Notes: generated by a model not told the origin, from the letters alone. 64,000 nt of DNA from Oceanisphaera pacifica (GCF_017498065.1 NZ_JAGDFX010000015.1:26269-90268), one strand, 5' to 3'. Positions 27,601 through 38,193 are shown, counted from the stretch's first letter. Translations and numbers: made by a program.

Positions 27601-28383
27601 AAGCACACCCGCATTGAGTTGCCCTTGTTGCCACTCTAGCCATAACTCAAAATTAACCTTGGCAGTGACCGCTTTATCTTGGGGGCGAATAAGCGACAAA
27701 GCTTCAGTGGCATCAACATTATCGGCTTGCATATAAACATGGCCCGAGAGCTTATCGCTTGAGCCGATAAAATAGCTGTTGAGCTGTAACTGTTGTTGAG
27801 CAGCACTGCCAAATCCTAATCGCCCCTGGCCTTGATGGAGTCCGGGCTTATTTTGCCAATGTAAATCGGGTAGATGTAATTCAATTAAGTCTTTGTCTGG
27901 GCTACTCACAATAAGCTGGCCATCTTGCAGCGAAAACTGCTCAACGCCTTCTAGCACAAGATGACGCAAGCTTGACCAATCAATCGACATGGGGGGCGCA
28001 TCAGAGTGGCTATCCAGCACCATGGGCACACGTAAACCGTCCAGCGTTAATTCATTCAACACAGGGCGCCATTGCCGTATACTTTGCCACAACTGCATAT
28101 CCACTAGGGCACGACGTAGCGTAATGGGAGGGGCTTGTTCTTGGTGTAGGCTCACCTGATTAACCACCAGCACAGGCCCGTAATCTTGCCAGCTCACGCC
28201 AAGCTCGCCTATCTCTAGCGTTAATTGCTGATCATTGAGTTGGCGGGCTAACCAATCTTGTTGCCAGTTAGCCAGCCAAGGCGAGCCAAAGCGCAGTAGC
28301 GTCACTAATATCGCTAATAGCACAGCTAACAAGGCAACGCTTAACCAGGCCCAGCTAACACCTCGCCTTAATACCACCGACAC
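24616..28383 (-). CDS. yhdP: AsmA-like inter-membrane protein YhdP
   Basis: Very large envelope protein, 1255 residues (E. coli 1266), of the AsmA/YhdP/TamB group thought to form a beta-groove bridge carrying phospholipid from inner to outer membrane. One N-terminal membrane anchor is at about 12-34; the rest is a periplasmic beta-rich repeat domain. The C-terminal segment GNLRGQGQLDFASEQLDYQF and the closing KVTELG region match the family. GTG is the start, and its G is the last base of the rng stop codon (TAGTG), so translation is coupled to rng. Order rng-yhdP-tldD is as in E. coli. Confidence 0.92.
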   Translation of the reverse strand: MSVVLRRGVSWAWLSVALLAVLLAILVTLLRFGSPWLANWQQDWLARQLNDQQLTLEIGELGVSWQDYGPVLVVNQVSLHQEQAPPITLRRALVDMQLWQSIRQWRPVLNELTLDGLRVPMVLDSHSDAPPMSIDWSSLRHLVLEGVEQFSLQDGQLIVSSPDKDLIELHLPDLHWQNKPGLHQGQGRLGFGSAAQQQLQLNSYFIGSSDKLSGHVYMQADNVDATEALSLIRPQDKAVTAKVNFELWLEWQQGQLNAGVLEFGDNRFGWGEQHNVAVKGGRLQWQPTDSGWQLASSNIDISVDDEIWPSWQLQLDKHNGRLQGYLNRLTFTDLALLAQWGESFWPEPARQLAGIAPQGELTKLYFSADSNLDHWRWQGELEDISTQAFEWAPSTQGVNGHFSVSATQGQLSVQQDEAANWTFDNAFRAAWPMQRLAAKVQWQKQAEGWTLWSRDLEVDTDDLTLQGWFSLLLPKQGTPLLSASARVDVLRAEQAFRYFPEPVMGSELVDYLQGAIKGGQAKGAEVLWYGRPLDFPYHDNSGIFHARVPLRQAQFQFDPEWQALSALSLDLLFENDGLYMQGDTGRLGQVNASNIDARIVPLDEDGILELSANINGKGEAVTDYLQHSSLASSVGITLEQIQVAGPLNGQLALSIPLNGGEVAVNGQVDFLDNKVRVKPLDLPLQAVSGRLVFDEQQTHFKAMKAQWHQQPLQLDYNGQQTPDSYQVQLDITGQLQAAKLSAFSPALSELSGKSDWQGQLDLTLPNQGPVSYQFRANSALTGLGSALPAPLNKKATQAKHSELTVTGDIDNAQLQLNVGPHIRGQAKLAFTKAGPQVERLWLSAGVNTRPHSAPLDIAINQPDMVLDDWVSLFNQLQAAPVAANSTAANGIRWPSPYRIDVQASRAQLWQQPFNQLSLLVEPQGAHRHQLHIQSEQAQGQVLFGGAQALQAHFSRLWLGQKPAVGQETSEKSEIDVAPEQIPALAFSCDDCRWQKLALGKLNFSLQSEPNKVLLTEFDLDGPLLHAQAQGQWLQEDQVNLSRLEWQSNSPSLERLWKALGNTSPFSDTSAKLSGQLRWLDVPWRPELAQMNGSLAMNTGAGVLRDINDKGAGLLSVISLESLMRRLRLDFRDVYAQGFYFDRISATGELNNGVLQNNDLLLKGAAGNLRGQGQLDFASEQLDYQFELVPNLTGNLPAIAAFAVTPVAGLYVLALSKVLGPVVDVFTRIRYQVSGPLAKPKVTELGRDKKRVTVPE

Positions 28384-29852
28384 TACATCATTACCACGTC
28401 AAATTGCTCTTGGTTATACAAAGGCTCACTTTGTACTTTTACCTGCTTACCGATAAAGACTTCTAATTCCGCCAACATATGACTTTCATCTTCTTGTAGC
28501 GCTGAGGCCACTGCTAGCGAGGCATACACCACAAATTTATCGGCGGCATAGGCTTTATTCACACGGGTAATTTCGCGCAATATCTCATAGCTAACGGTTT
28601 CAACTGTTTTCACTCGTGCCCGTCCAGCACATTCGGGGCAAGCACCACACAACACATGCTCTAAGCTTTCTCGGGTACGCTTGCGCGTCATTTCAACTAA
28701 CCCAAGCTGAGAAAAGCCATTTACATTGGTTTTAGCGCGATCTTTAGCTAACGCCATTTCTAGGCTCTGTAAGACACGCCGTTTATGGTCGGCATCGTAC
28801 ATATCAATAAAATCAATAATGATAATACCGCCTAAATTACGTAGTCTTAACTGACGAGCAATGGCTTGGGTGGCCTCGATATTGGTATTAAAGATGGTTT
28901 CTTCAAGATTACGGTGCCCCACAAAAGCACCGGTATTAATATCAACCGTGGTCATGGCTTCTGTTTGGTCAATAATCAAATAACCACCCGATTTAAGCTC
29001 TACTTTTCGACTTAACACCCGTTGTATTTCATTTTCAACATCATATAAGTCAAAAATCGGTGAATCGCCGTGATAATACTCAACTTTACCGGATAACTCG
29101 GGCACAAACTCTTCCACAAAGTGGCTAAGAGTCTCACAGGTACTGCGTGAATCTATTCGCACTCGATCCAGCTCAGCGCCGACAAAGTCGCGCACAATAC
29201 GACAGCTTAGCCCAAGATCTTCATACAAGATCGAGCAAGCAGAGAGTTTTCGACGACGCTCTTGAATTTTTCGCCATAATCGATTTAAAAAAGCGGCATC
29301 TTGCGCTAATTCAAGATCGCCCACTCCTTCAGCGGCAGTGCGAATAATATAGCCGCCTTGTTCATCGACATATTCCCCCACTATCTGCTTAAGGCGCTCA
29401 CGCTCTTGTTCCGACTCTATGCGTTGCGATACCCCCACATAGGCGCTGCCAGGCATAAAAACAAGATAACGAGAAGGTAGCGTAATGTCTGTGGTGAGGC
29501 GCGCGCCTTTAGTCCCTAGCGGATCTTTAACCACTTGCACCACAATATCTTGCCCTTGGCGCACTAGCTCACCAATATTGCCAGCCTGAAAATGTGCCTG
29601 CTCTTTGGTACCCACACACTCGGTATGAGGGACAATATCAGATGCATGCAAGAAGGCGGCGCGCTCACCACCAATATCAACAAAAGCGGCTTGCATCCCC
29701 GGCAGCACTCGACTCACTTTGCCTTTATAAATATTGCCAACAATGCCACGTCGAGACTGACGTTCAATATGTACCTCTTGCAAAATACCATTTTCAACTA
29801 ACGCAACTCGGGTTTCTGCAGGAGTGACATTAATAATCAGTTCAGCCGACAT
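28383..29852 (-). CDS. rng: Ribonuclease G
   Basis: Single-strand endoribonuclease that matures the 5' end of 16S rRNA, 489 residues as in E. coli. It has an S1 domain (about 40-120), the catalytic Asp304 (TTVDINTGAF) and Asp347 (IIIIDFIDM) at the same numbers as in RNase E/G, and the zinc-link CGACPEC. The RNase E C-terminal scaffold is absent, which identifies it as RNase G. It is followed directly by yhdP. Confidence 0.96.
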   Translation of the reverse strand: MSAELIINVTPAETRVALVENGILQEVHIERQSRRGIVGNIYKGKVSRVLPGMQAAFVDIGGERAAFLHASDIVPHTECVGTKEQAHFQAGNIGELVRQGQDIVVQVVKDPLGTKGARLTTDITLPSRYLVFMPGSAYVGVSQRIESEQERERLKQIVGEYVDEQGGYIIRTAAEGVGDLELAQDAAFLNRLWRKIQERRRKLSACSILYEDLGLSCRIVRDFVGAELDRVRIDSRSTCETLSHFVEEFVPELSGKVEYYHGDSPIFDLYDVENEIQRVLSRKVELKSGGYLIIDQTEAMTTVDINTGAFVGHRNLEETIFNTNIEATQAIARQLRLRNLGGIIIIDFIDMYDADHKRRVLQSLEMALAKDRAKTNVNGFSQLGLVEMTRKRTRESLEHVLCGACPECAGRARVKTVETVSYEILREITRVNKAYAADKFVVYASLAVASALQEDESHMLAELEVFIGKQVKVQSEPLYNQEQFDVVMM

Positions 29853-29915
29853 GCTTACCGTCCATAGAAGAAGTGAATGCTCTAAACTAACATAGATTAC
29901 CCTTAGGGTAAGAAA

Positions 29916-30509
29916 TCAGTCCCACAAAACCTCACCCAGATGTAATAAGGCTTCGGTTTCGACCAAGGGTAAGCCAACTACGGCACTGTAACTGCCATTA
30001 ATGCTCGCAACAAAGCGCCCGCCTAAGCCTTGAATACCGTAGCCTCCTGCTTTATCTACTGGCTCACCACTAGCCCAATAGCGCTCAATGTCGGCGTCAC
30101 TTAGCGTACGAAACCTCACCTGAGTGCACACAGTCACGGTGTTTAGTAAGTGACCCTTTGCTTGGGGCTTAGGTGTCGCCAGTGCCATGGCGGTCATTAC
30201 CTGATGAGTACGCCCCGATAAACGACGCAACATAGCCACACCGTCAGCTTTATCTATGGGTTTTTCTAATACGTCGCCGTCTAGCACCACTATGGTATCG
30301 CCAGCGAGTACAGGAATGAGGGTAGGAGCAACCTGCAACCCCGCCTTGGCTTTATCGCAGGCCAAGCGTGCTACATAGGTTGCAGCCTCTTCGTTAGGGT
30401 GCCGAAGCTCTTCCACCTCTGGGCGCAACACGGCAAAAGTTATGCCTAACTGGGCTAAGAGTTCATGGCGACGAGGGGAACCAGAGGCTAAATAAATGTG
30501 TGGAGACAT
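29916..30509 (-). CDS. maf: Nucleoside triphosphate pyrophosphatase, Maf family
   Basis: House-cleaning pyrophosphatase (YhdE type; dTTP/UTP in E. coli), 197 residues. It has the N-terminal [12 protein letters not shown] motif, the catalytic [10 protein letters not shown] region and a C-terminal [10 protein letters not shown] segment. A longer frame reaches 30656 but reads through the mreD end, so ATG 30509 is chosen. It lies between mreD and rng, the standard order. Confidence 0.93.
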   Translation of the reverse strand: MSPHIYLASGSPRRHELLAQLGITFAVLRPEVEELRHPNEEAATYVARLACDKAKAGLQVAPTLIPVLAGDTIVVLDGDVLEKPIDKADGVAMLRRLSGRTHQVMTAMALATPKPQAKGHLLNTVTVCTQVRFRTLSDADIERYWASGEPVDKAGGYGIQGLGGRFVASINGSYSAVVGLPLVETEALLHLGEVLWD

Positions 30510-30543
30510 TGTCTGTATACCGTAAGAGGTAATGAGTGTGTTT

Positions 30544-31032
30544 TTAAGCCAAAGCGAGGTGACGGCGGCCTTTGCGCAACAGTAGAAATACCCATGGCCA
30601 AAACACCATAGTGCTGACGATGGACCAAAAATAATGATAATCCAGCTGAATATCACGATTCATATAGGCAACCCAAAATATCAACAACTTGTTTAAAATC
30701 GCCAATGCGCCCAATACAAATGATTGTTGCCAAACCGAATAGTTACGCATGCGCTGAAACTGAGAAGCAGCAAGATAAACAGGAATAACTAATGCCAAGG
30801 CATGCATGCCCAGCACTGAGCCCAATACGACATCCAATAGCAAACCGGTAAAAAATGCGGTTCCCACATTGGCACGGTGCGGCAGGGCTATGCTCCAATA
30901 AACCAAAGTCATGAGCAGCCAATCGGGACGAAAAGGCGCAATCAGCTCTGGCAAAGGCAAAATAGATAACACCAGTGCGAGCAGCAAGCTCCCCGCGATC
31001 ATCATACGTCCTTTTAGCGAAAATCGTCTCAT
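30544..31032 (-). CDS. mreD: Rod shape-determining protein MreD
   Basis: Integral membrane protein of the elongasome, 162 residues with about five hydrophobic segments, starting with [20 protein letters not shown]. The ATG overlaps the mreC stop by 4 bases. It bridges MreC and the RodA/PBP2 machine. Confidence 0.93.
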   Translation of the reverse strand: MRRFSLKGRMMIAGSLLLALVLSILPLPELIAPFRPDWLLMTLVYWSIALPHRANVGTAFFTGLLLDVVLGSVLGMHALALVIPVYLAASQFQRMRNYSVWQQSFVLGALAILNKLLIFWVAYMNRDIQLDYHYFWSIVSTMVFWPWVFLLLRKGRRHLALA

Positions 31033-31913
31033 TGGGATACTTGTTCCTTAGCATCAGCCTCTAAAGCTACGGCAGCATCCACATCAATAATTTTAGGCTC
31101 AGGCCATAGCAACAATAAATAACGCACTCTGTCTAATGCAGCAAAAGGCTCAACCTGAATATCGGCAAACGGCTGACCTTCTTCATACCCAACATGGCTC
31201 ACTTTGCCCACGGGATAGCCTTCAGGAAAACGCCCTGCCAGACCAGAGCTCAACAAGGTATCGCCTTCTTGAATGTCGGTGTTGCGGGTAATATTATGCA
31301 GCGATAAGCGGTTAAGTTGCCCACTACCGCTGGCAATAGCGCGAATATCGTTACGCGCTACGCGCACCGGAATTCCATGACTACTGTCGGTAATTAACAA
31401 TACCCGCGCCGTGGTTTTACCAACCGACATCACTTGCCCCACCACGCCCTGCTCGTTAAGCACCGGTTGGCCTTCAAACACGCCTTTTAAGCTACCCTTA
31501 TCAATCACTACTTGGTGTGAGAAAGTGTCAGAGTCAACCGCCATTATTTCTGCCACCATACGTCTAGCATCAAAACGCACCGGCGACCCTAGCAAACCGC
31601 GCAATCGACTGTTTTCTTGCTCAAGATGACTGAGTTGTAAGAGATCATCACGCAGCAAAAAAAGCTCTTGCTCGAGTCGCTTAGACTGAGCGAGCAAAGC
31701 TTGATTAGACATCAGTTGACTAGACGCCGAGTCTAGCAATATGCGTGGGCTATTCGCGATATATTGCAATGGGCTCACCAATGTATTGAGGTAGACTTTA
31801 ACCTCATTAAAACTCTGGTAGCGGCTGTCTGCTATAATGAGCACTAATGACACCAGCACCGCCAATGCTAAGCGGATTGGCAGTGACGGACCTCGGCCAA
31901 ATATGGTTTTCAT
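31029..31913 (-). CDS. mreC: Rod shape-determining protein MreC
   Basis: Bitopic elongasome protein, 294 residues. It has one membrane segment (about 12-28), a periplasmic coiled coil (about 60-105) and a beta-barrel part with the conserved VVGQVMSVGKTTARVLLITD and LLSSGLAGRFPEGYPVG patterns. It starts 36 bases after mreB and overlaps mreD. Confidence 0.94.
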   Translation of the reverse strand: MKTIFGRGPSLPIRLALAVLVSLVLIIADSRYQSFNEVKVYLNTLVSPLQYIANSPRILLDSASSQLMSNQALLAQSKRLEQELFLLRDDLLQLSHLEQENSRLRGLLGSPVRFDARRMVAEIMAVDSDTFSHQVVIDKGSLKGVFEGQPVLNEQGVVGQVMSVGKTTARVLLITDSSHGIPVRVARNDIRAIASGSGQLNRLSLHNITRNTDIQEGDTLLSSGLAGRFPEGYPVGKVSHVGYEEGQPFADIQVEPFAALDRVRYLLLLWPEPKIIDVDAAVALEADAKEQVSQ

Positions 31914-31949
31914 GGCGTAACAGACAGCCCGAGCAACTCGGCCTTATTA

Positions 31950-33077
<1,128 letters not shown>

Positions 33078-33168
33078 TTAGCTAAAACCACACAAAGAGT
33101 GAGTACGAGTTTCAATTGAACAAGAAGTTCCTTAAACTGAACCTATTCGCTCGTTTAATGTGTGTTAT

Positions 33169-34125
33169 ATGCCACTATCTAAATGGTATCAACTGTATTG
33201 CACTCCTCCCCCAGCACAATGGCTACAGCTATTACATCATCCTTTACTCACTCAGTACCAGCTTACGCTATGGGTCGCCCGAGATGATTTACGCCACACC
33301 AGTATTTCGGGTAATAAATGGCGCAAGCTAAAATATATATTACGTCATGCTTTACTTGAGGATAGTAACGGCATACTGAGTTTTGGTGGGGCTTATTCTA
33401 ATCATTTGCATGCTTTGGCATCGGCTGGGCATCACCTTAATTTACCTACCCTTGGCATAGTGCGAGGCGAGGCTAGCAGCCAAGATAACCCTACCCTAAG
33501 CGATGCTCAGCATTGGGGCATGCAGTTAGCATTTGTCGACCGCCAGCAATATCGCCGTCGCCAAGAGGCGGATTGGTTAGCCGAACTAAGTCAGCGCTAC
33601 CCAAAATATATAATTGTGCCTGAAGGTGGCAGCTGCGACGCCGCGTTACCGGGCGTGGCAGAAGTGTGGCAAGACTTACGTTATGGGCTCAGTTTGCAAC
33701 AGGGACAAAACGCACCCAATATTGACCATCTAATAGTGCCGGTTGCCAGTGGAGGGACACTCGCCGGCTTACTCTCTCAGCGCCCACAACAGACACAAGT
33801 CACCGGCTATGCGGTATTAAAAGGTGCGCGGTGGCTATCCGACGAAATTTGTCGTCTTTATCCTAAGGCGGCGCTTGATAATGGCTGGCGCTTAGCTTTA
33901 GAGCATCACGGCGGCGGTTATGCTAAATGCTCCGTCAATGATAAAACTAACATCGACTTGCTAGCCGAGCAGCTCAATTTACCACTTGAACCTATTTATA
34001 GCGGTAAGGCGCTATTAGGATTATTTCGCGATATCGCCGCCGGCTTATACCCAAGAGGTAGTCAGCTAGTCTTCTTACACACCGGCGGACTGCAAGGAGC
34101 CCGTGGTACCTTGAAGCTGCGCTAA
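33169..34125 (+). CDS. PLP-dependent D-cysteine desulfhydrase / ACC deaminase-like protein
   Basis: Fold-type II PLP enzyme of the ACC deaminase/D-cysteine desulfhydrase family, 318 residues from ATG 33169. Lys50 in SGNKWRKLKY is the PLP lysine. SFGGAYSNH (71-79) is the conserved nucleophile loop, and GGTLAGLL binds the phosphate. A true ACC deaminase cannot be separated from D-cysteine desulfhydrase on this evidence. A GTG at 33160 is a possible earlier start, and neither start has a clear ribosome-binding site. The last 51 bases overlap the 3' end of csrD on the opposite strand. It separates mreB from csrD, which are adjacent in E. coli. Confidence 0.82.
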   Translation: MPLSKWYQLYCTPPPAQWLQLLHHPLLTQYQLTLWVARDDLRHTSISGNKWRKLKYILRHALLEDSNGILSFGGAYSNHLHALASAGHHLNLPTLGIVRGEASSQDNPTLSDAQHWGMQLAFVDRQQYRRRQEADWLAELSQRYPKYIIVPEGGSCDAALPGVAEVWQDLRYGLSLQQGQNAPNIDHLIVPVASGGTLAGLLSQRPQQTQVTGYAVLKGARWLSDEICRLYPKAALDNGWRLALEHHGGGYAKCSVNDKTNIDLLAEQLNLPLEPIYSGKALLGLFRDIAAGLYPRGSQLVFLHTGGLQGARGTLKLR

Positions 34126-36024
34126 AGGTTCGGGCCGAGCAAAAAGATAGCCTTGCCCCGCATACACGCCCTGTTGCGCTAAGCATTGCCACTCTTCTTG
34201 TGTTTCTACACCCATGGCAATCACTAAGGTAGCACGATCGACGCAGTTACCGATTAAGCTCCTCACTGCCATTTGATTAGCGGGCTTGGCGTTAATATCG
34301 CGCACTAAGCTTGAATGTAATTTAAGGTAATCTAAATTATAATCTTGTATATATTCAGTACTCACAATATTTTGCCCTGCTTGGTCTACAGCTAGCTGAC
34401 AGCCGAGTGCTTTAAGACCACGCAACGGTTTCTTTAATGCTTGATAATGTCGGCTAACCTGAGCTTCAGACAGCTCGACTACCAACCTATTAAGGAATGA
34501 TTTAGGCCGTTGAATTAACTCAAAAAGTAGCCAACTATAAAAGTCACGGGCCAGCAAGTTAGCAGCGCTAATATTGAGTGTCATCGCAATCTTATGCTCA
34601 TCACTCTCTAGGTAGCCGAGTGTTTTCACCACTAAGGCTTTATCTAACTCTTTGGACAGCCCGCATTTTTCCGCCATGGGTATAAAGTATCCAGCCGACA
34701 GCACCTTGCCTTGCTCATCTTGAATACGCGCTAATAATTCATACATGATGGGAGCGCGGTTAGTCTCCGTATAAATTCCTTGGCGATCTAGTTGAATTAA
34801 ATTTCGCTCTAGCAAACGAGTTAACAGAGTACGCCAGCGCACAGTGCCCTTACCCATACTGGCCTCAGTGATACCTTTATAATACATAAAGTAACCCTCA
34901 CCGCCCTGCAGCGCGGCACTGCGCAAAGCCAACTCAGCTTCCTCTTGAATTTGTACTAAAGACTCTTTGTAGCGAAAACAAACTCCGCCGATGTAAATTG
35001 CCGGATCGTGTACCGCATCCGGCCAGTGCAAACGACGCAACACACTCATCGCTTGGCGTGCAATATCTTGCGCCTCACTTTCGACAACATTAGGTAATAA
35101 CAAAGCAAAGGTGTTACCACTGTAGCGGGCTTGTAATGCACCAGGAATACGCTGAATAAAATTATTTAAGTACACAGCCGCCGCAGACAACACCTCATCA
35201 CCGCGATCATAGCCCAAATAATAGTTAATACTTTCTACATCTTGCAGTTTAACGATCAGCAAGGCACCGGCATGGCTACTAGGATCACTGAGCATAGCCT
35301 CTAAGCGATTATCAAAAAACGCCCGGTTACCAATACCTAACTTTTTATCCATAAAAACATTAGTGCGCATAAAGGTATCGAACCGACTACGCTCTTTACT
35401 GGCGTCTTCTAGCTCTAGCAACAATCGATCGAGCGCTTGACTTACAGAGCTTGGCCATTCTTGCTGCGGGTCATGTTGCAAGGTATTTTGCTTATCTTGC
35501 AAAATATATTGTCCACGCAAATCAAGTAGTTCAGCCCCACGTAGCTGCCGCCTAAGCCAACGCAACATAAACAAGGTGCCAATAAAGACCAGTGCAACTG
35601 CACCTGCAAGCCAAAAAAGTGAACTTAAGGTATGTGTCACTTCATAAAGAGGGGGGCGTAACTCTAACTGTATATGAAGCTCTGGATGTTCAATAAGGGA
35701 GCGCTGATATTCTATAGATAACTCGCTCTCAGAAAGTACTTGGGGAGTATCATAGCGATACAAAGGAGTCTCGCCTTTTAGTATCACCAGCTTAAGCACA
35801 CTATTCGCTTCCAGCAATGCAGGTAGCTTATTACCCATAATCTGCTGCTGAGGCGCGTCTAACTGCCCACTGTTATCTACAGAACGCACTATGCTGTCTA
35901 CTTGGCGTTGCTGATATATTTCACCTACCTGATAAAAGCTAACTCCTGCTCCCACTATGATTAAGATAACGGTTGCTAGTATGCTTAAACTGATAGTGGC
36001 AGTAAGCTGATTAGTAAGTTTCAT
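34075..36024 (-). CDS. csrD: RNase E specificity factor CsrD
   Basis: Membrane protein that in E. coli targets CsrB and CsrC RNAs for RNase E decay, 649 residues. It has two membrane segments (about 9-31 and 136-156) flanking a periplasmic loop, a HAMP-like coiled region (about 160-225), a GGDEF domain whose signature is degenerate (SGNTF at 302-306), and an EAL domain with YELLARI in place of the EAL motif. Both domains are therefore expected to be catalytically dead, as in CsrD. GIGNRAFFDNRLE matches the family. A CsrB-type RNA is encoded at about 53.25 kb in this window. Confidence 0.9.
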   Translation of the reverse strand: MKLTNQLTATISLSILATVILIIVGAGVSFYQVGEIYQQRQVDSIVRSVDNSGQLDAPQQQIMGNKLPALLEANSVLKLVILKGETPLYRYDTPQVLSESELSIEYQRSLIEHPELHIQLELRPPLYEVTHTLSSLFWLAGAVALVFIGTLFMLRWLRRQLRGAELLDLRGQYILQDKQNTLQHDPQQEWPSSVSQALDRLLLELEDASKERSRFDTFMRTNVFMDKKLGIGNRAFFDNRLEAMLSDPSSHAGALLIVKLQDVESINYYLGYDRGDEVLSAAAVYLNNFIQRIPGALQARYSGNTFALLLPNVVESEAQDIARQAMSVLRRLHWPDAVHDPAIYIGGVCFRYKESLVQIQEEAELALRSAALQGGEGYFMYYKGITEASMGKGTVRWRTLLTRLLERNLIQLDRQGIYTETNRAPIMYELLARIQDEQGKVLSAGYFIPMAEKCGLSKELDKALVVKTLGYLESDEHKIAMTLNISAANLLARDFYSWLLFELIQRPKSFLNRLVVELSEAQVSRHYQALKKPLRGLKALGCQLAVDQAGQNIVSTEYIQDYNLDYLKLHSSLVRDINAKPANQMAVRSLIGNCVDRATLVIAMGVETQEEWQCLAQQGVYAGQGYLFARPEPLAQLQGTTGSLQSAGV

Positions 36025-36336
36025 TCCTAGTCCCTAACAACACCGGTCACGGCCGGTATTCTTCCTTGAATGCTGTTTTAATGGAGCACATTGCCCCCTA
36101 GCAGCTCATAACTATCATTATCATGGTCTAACCACAAAAATACCAATGCTTTCCAAGTAAAGTCTTATATTGCCCGAGCACACATACAGTGCCGTACAGC
36201 GTGCTTTAACTTTATGCCATATTTAGATATTAATTACCGAGTTTACATTTCATTCTTTACTAACAACCCTTTACACTGACTAGAATCTGTACTTATCACG
36301 TCTCACTGGCGCTTCACTAAAAGGCTCATTTCAACC
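36025..36336. other. Intergenic gap without a recognisable gene
   Basis: Region between the divergent csrD and symporter genes. It should hold both promoters, but no hexamer pair with good spacing stands out, and no open frame resembles a protein. Confidence 0.5.
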
Positions 36337-37560
36337 TTGAATATATGGAAAACATACAAAGACACTTCGCTCGTTCTTAAAATGTCTGCCGGCTTTTTGC
36401 TGGGAATCCTAGTAGCACTCATTTTTAGAGAGCAAGCCGATATTGTCAGCCCTCTGGGGGACATTTTTATTCGCTTGCTCAGCCTAATTGCCACTCCGGT
36501 TATCTTTTTAACCGTGGCACTGGCCATTGGCCGCATGAATATTCGGCAAATGGGCAGGCTCAGTGGCAAACTGGTACTCTACTATGCCGCAACCACCGCC
36601 ATGGCGGTCATTATTGGGGTAACGCTTGCGCTGACCTTTTCTCCTGGTAGCCAACTCTCTTTACCTAATACCGTCGTGCAGCCACCCGAAGTGCCCCATG
36701 CCTCCGACATGCTGTTGAAGATAGTTCCCAACAATCTATTTTCTGCTTTTGCGGCAGGAGATCTCATGGCCATCTTATTTATCGCCATTATTATGGGCAT
36801 GGCTATATCAGCCATGACTTATTCTAGCGAGCAAAAGATGCAGGCCCACGGTGCTTTGTTAGAGCGCTTTTTTAGCGCATTTAATGAGTTATTTTACAAA
36901 ATACTCGATGGGATTTTGCTGTATGCCCCCATCGGCGTGTTTGCCATTAGTGCCGCCACCTTTGGTAGCCAAGGTTGGACAACGCTAAAGTCGTTGCTAG
37001 TCTTTATCGCCACTTTTTATTTAGGCTTAGTAATTTTATGGGCACTGGTCTACACCGGCTTCCTAAAATTATCCGGTCACCCTGTGCTGCGCTTTTTAGC
37101 GGATATAAAAGAAGCCTATGCCACGGCTTTTTTTACTACGAGCAGCTTAGCCACTTTACCTATCGCCATTTCCTCAGCAAAAAAAGCGGGCGTATCAGAA
37201 AAAACCGCCAACTTTGCCCTGCCGTTAGGGGCCATTTTCAACTCAGACGGCGGTGCCCTACGCATGGGGGTATCGCTGGTTTTTGCCGCTAATATCACAG
37301 GCCTTGATCTTGCTTGGATAGATTTAATGACCATAGTGGTGATTGGTACCCTGCTCTCTATTGGTACCGCAGGTGTACCAGCCGCAGGCTTAGTCACCTT
37401 ATCTGCGGTGTTAAGTTTATTTGGCTTACCTTTAGAAATTGTGGCACTTATTGCCGGTGTCGATGCTTTAATTAATATGGGCGGCACCGCTTCTAACGTA
37501 ACCGGCGATATCATTGGCGCCGCCGTGATTGATGAAAACCCCTCAACCACAACGGGGTAA
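36337..37560 (+). CDS. Dicarboxylate/amino acid:cation symporter (DAACS family)
   Basis: Sodium- or proton-coupled uptake of glutamate, aspartate or C4-dicarboxylates, 407 residues with about eight membrane segments and two re-entrant loops. Hallmarks are the first Ser-rich hairpin TTSSLATLPIAI, the following GAIFNSDGGAL segment, the GTAGVPAAG loop and NMGGTASNVTGD. The start is a TTG with only a distant AAGG. Residues from NIWKTYKDTSLVLK on resemble the family N-terminus, so TTG is preferred over the internal ATG at codon 16. Substrate is not resolvable. Confidence 0.87.
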   Translation: MNIWKTYKDTSLVLKMSAGFLLGILVALIFREQADIVSPLGDIFIRLLSLIATPVIFLTVALAIGRMNIRQMGRLSGKLVLYYAATTAMAVIIGVTLALTFSPGSQLSLPNTVVQPPEVPHASDMLLKIVPNNLFSAFAAGDLMAILFIAIIMGMAISAMTYSSEQKMQAHGALLERFFSAFNELFYKILDGILLYAPIGVFAISAATFGSQGWTTLKSLLVFIATFYLGLVILWALVYTGFLKLSGHPVLRFLADIKEAYATAFFTTSSLATLPIAISSAKKAGVSEKTANFALPLGAIFNSDGGALRMGVSLVFAANITGLDLAWIDLMTIVVIGTLLSIGTAGVPAAGLVTLSAVLSLFGLPLEIVALIAGVDALINMGGTASNVTGDIIGAAVIDENPSTTTG

Positions 37561-37680
37561 AGTAACAAACAGTAACAAGCCACAACCAAGCAAAAATGCG
37601 GCGAGCAAACCCAAAATTAGACTAAATGTATCGAATATCGTCTAATGTTAGCCTGTTTGATTATATGAAGTGATATATCA

Positions 37681-38118
37681 ATGCGCGCTAAATTTTGGGA
37701 GCGTTACTCACTTTTAGAGTTAAACGCTAAAGAATGGGAAGTCCTATGCGATGGTTGTGGCCAATGTTGCTTAGTACGTGAAGAGAGAAAAAACGAGGTT
37801 CGGGTATTTAATATTGGCTGCGAACTGTTCGATGCAGAACAAAGCCGTTGCAGTGATTATCAGCACCGTTTTGCAAAAGTTCCCCACTGCCATCAATTAA
37901 CGCCAGCAAATGTTCCCTTATATAATTGGTTACCAGAGTCTTGTGCTTATCGCCGCCTCTACCAAGGTGAGCCCTTAGCCGACTGGCACCCCTTAATTGC
38001 TGGTAACCGTCAGCTAATGCGTAAACAGGGCATTACTGTAGACCCTCAGACGCCTTTAACCACTCAAGTTCCTCGCCATAAAAGACACCAACACCTGATT
38101 AAAACGAAGAAAATTTAA
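37681..38118 (+). CDS. YcgN/UPF0260-like Cys-cluster protein
   Basis: 145 residues related to E. coli YcgN, a YkgJ-type protein with conserved cysteines thought to bind zinc or iron. WEVLCDGCGQCCL (about 19-31) is the hallmark, with further Cys in NIGCELF, SRCSDY, PHCHQL and PESCAYR. The C-terminus is shorter and basic. Biochemical function is unknown. It stands alone and is convergent with ssb. Confidence 0.87.
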   Translation: MRAKFWERYSLLELNAKEWEVLCDGCGQCCLVREERKNEVRVFNIGCELFDAEQSRCSDYQHRFAKVPHCHQLTPANVPLYNWLPESCAYRRLYQGEPLADWHPLIAGNRQLMRKQGITVDPQTPLTTQVPRHKRHQHLIKTKKI

Positions 38119-38135
38119 AGTATCCGCAAACAAAA

Positions 38136-38159
38136 AAGCCCCTGTATCAACAGAGGCTT
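38136..38159 (-). terminator. Terminator of ssb
   Basis: 10-bp stem (one mismatch) AAGCCCCTGT with its partner and an ATCA loop. On the minus strand it runs into TTTTTT, so it mainly serves ssb. Confidence 0.75.
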
Positions 38160-38193
38160 AATTTCAACATTCAACACTAGGCTCTAAAGAGTC

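Noticed and set aside
24616..28383. Long antisense frames opposite yhdP, for example 27164-27736
   Set aside because: They are shadows of the yhdP reading frame, with no start signal or protein family pattern.
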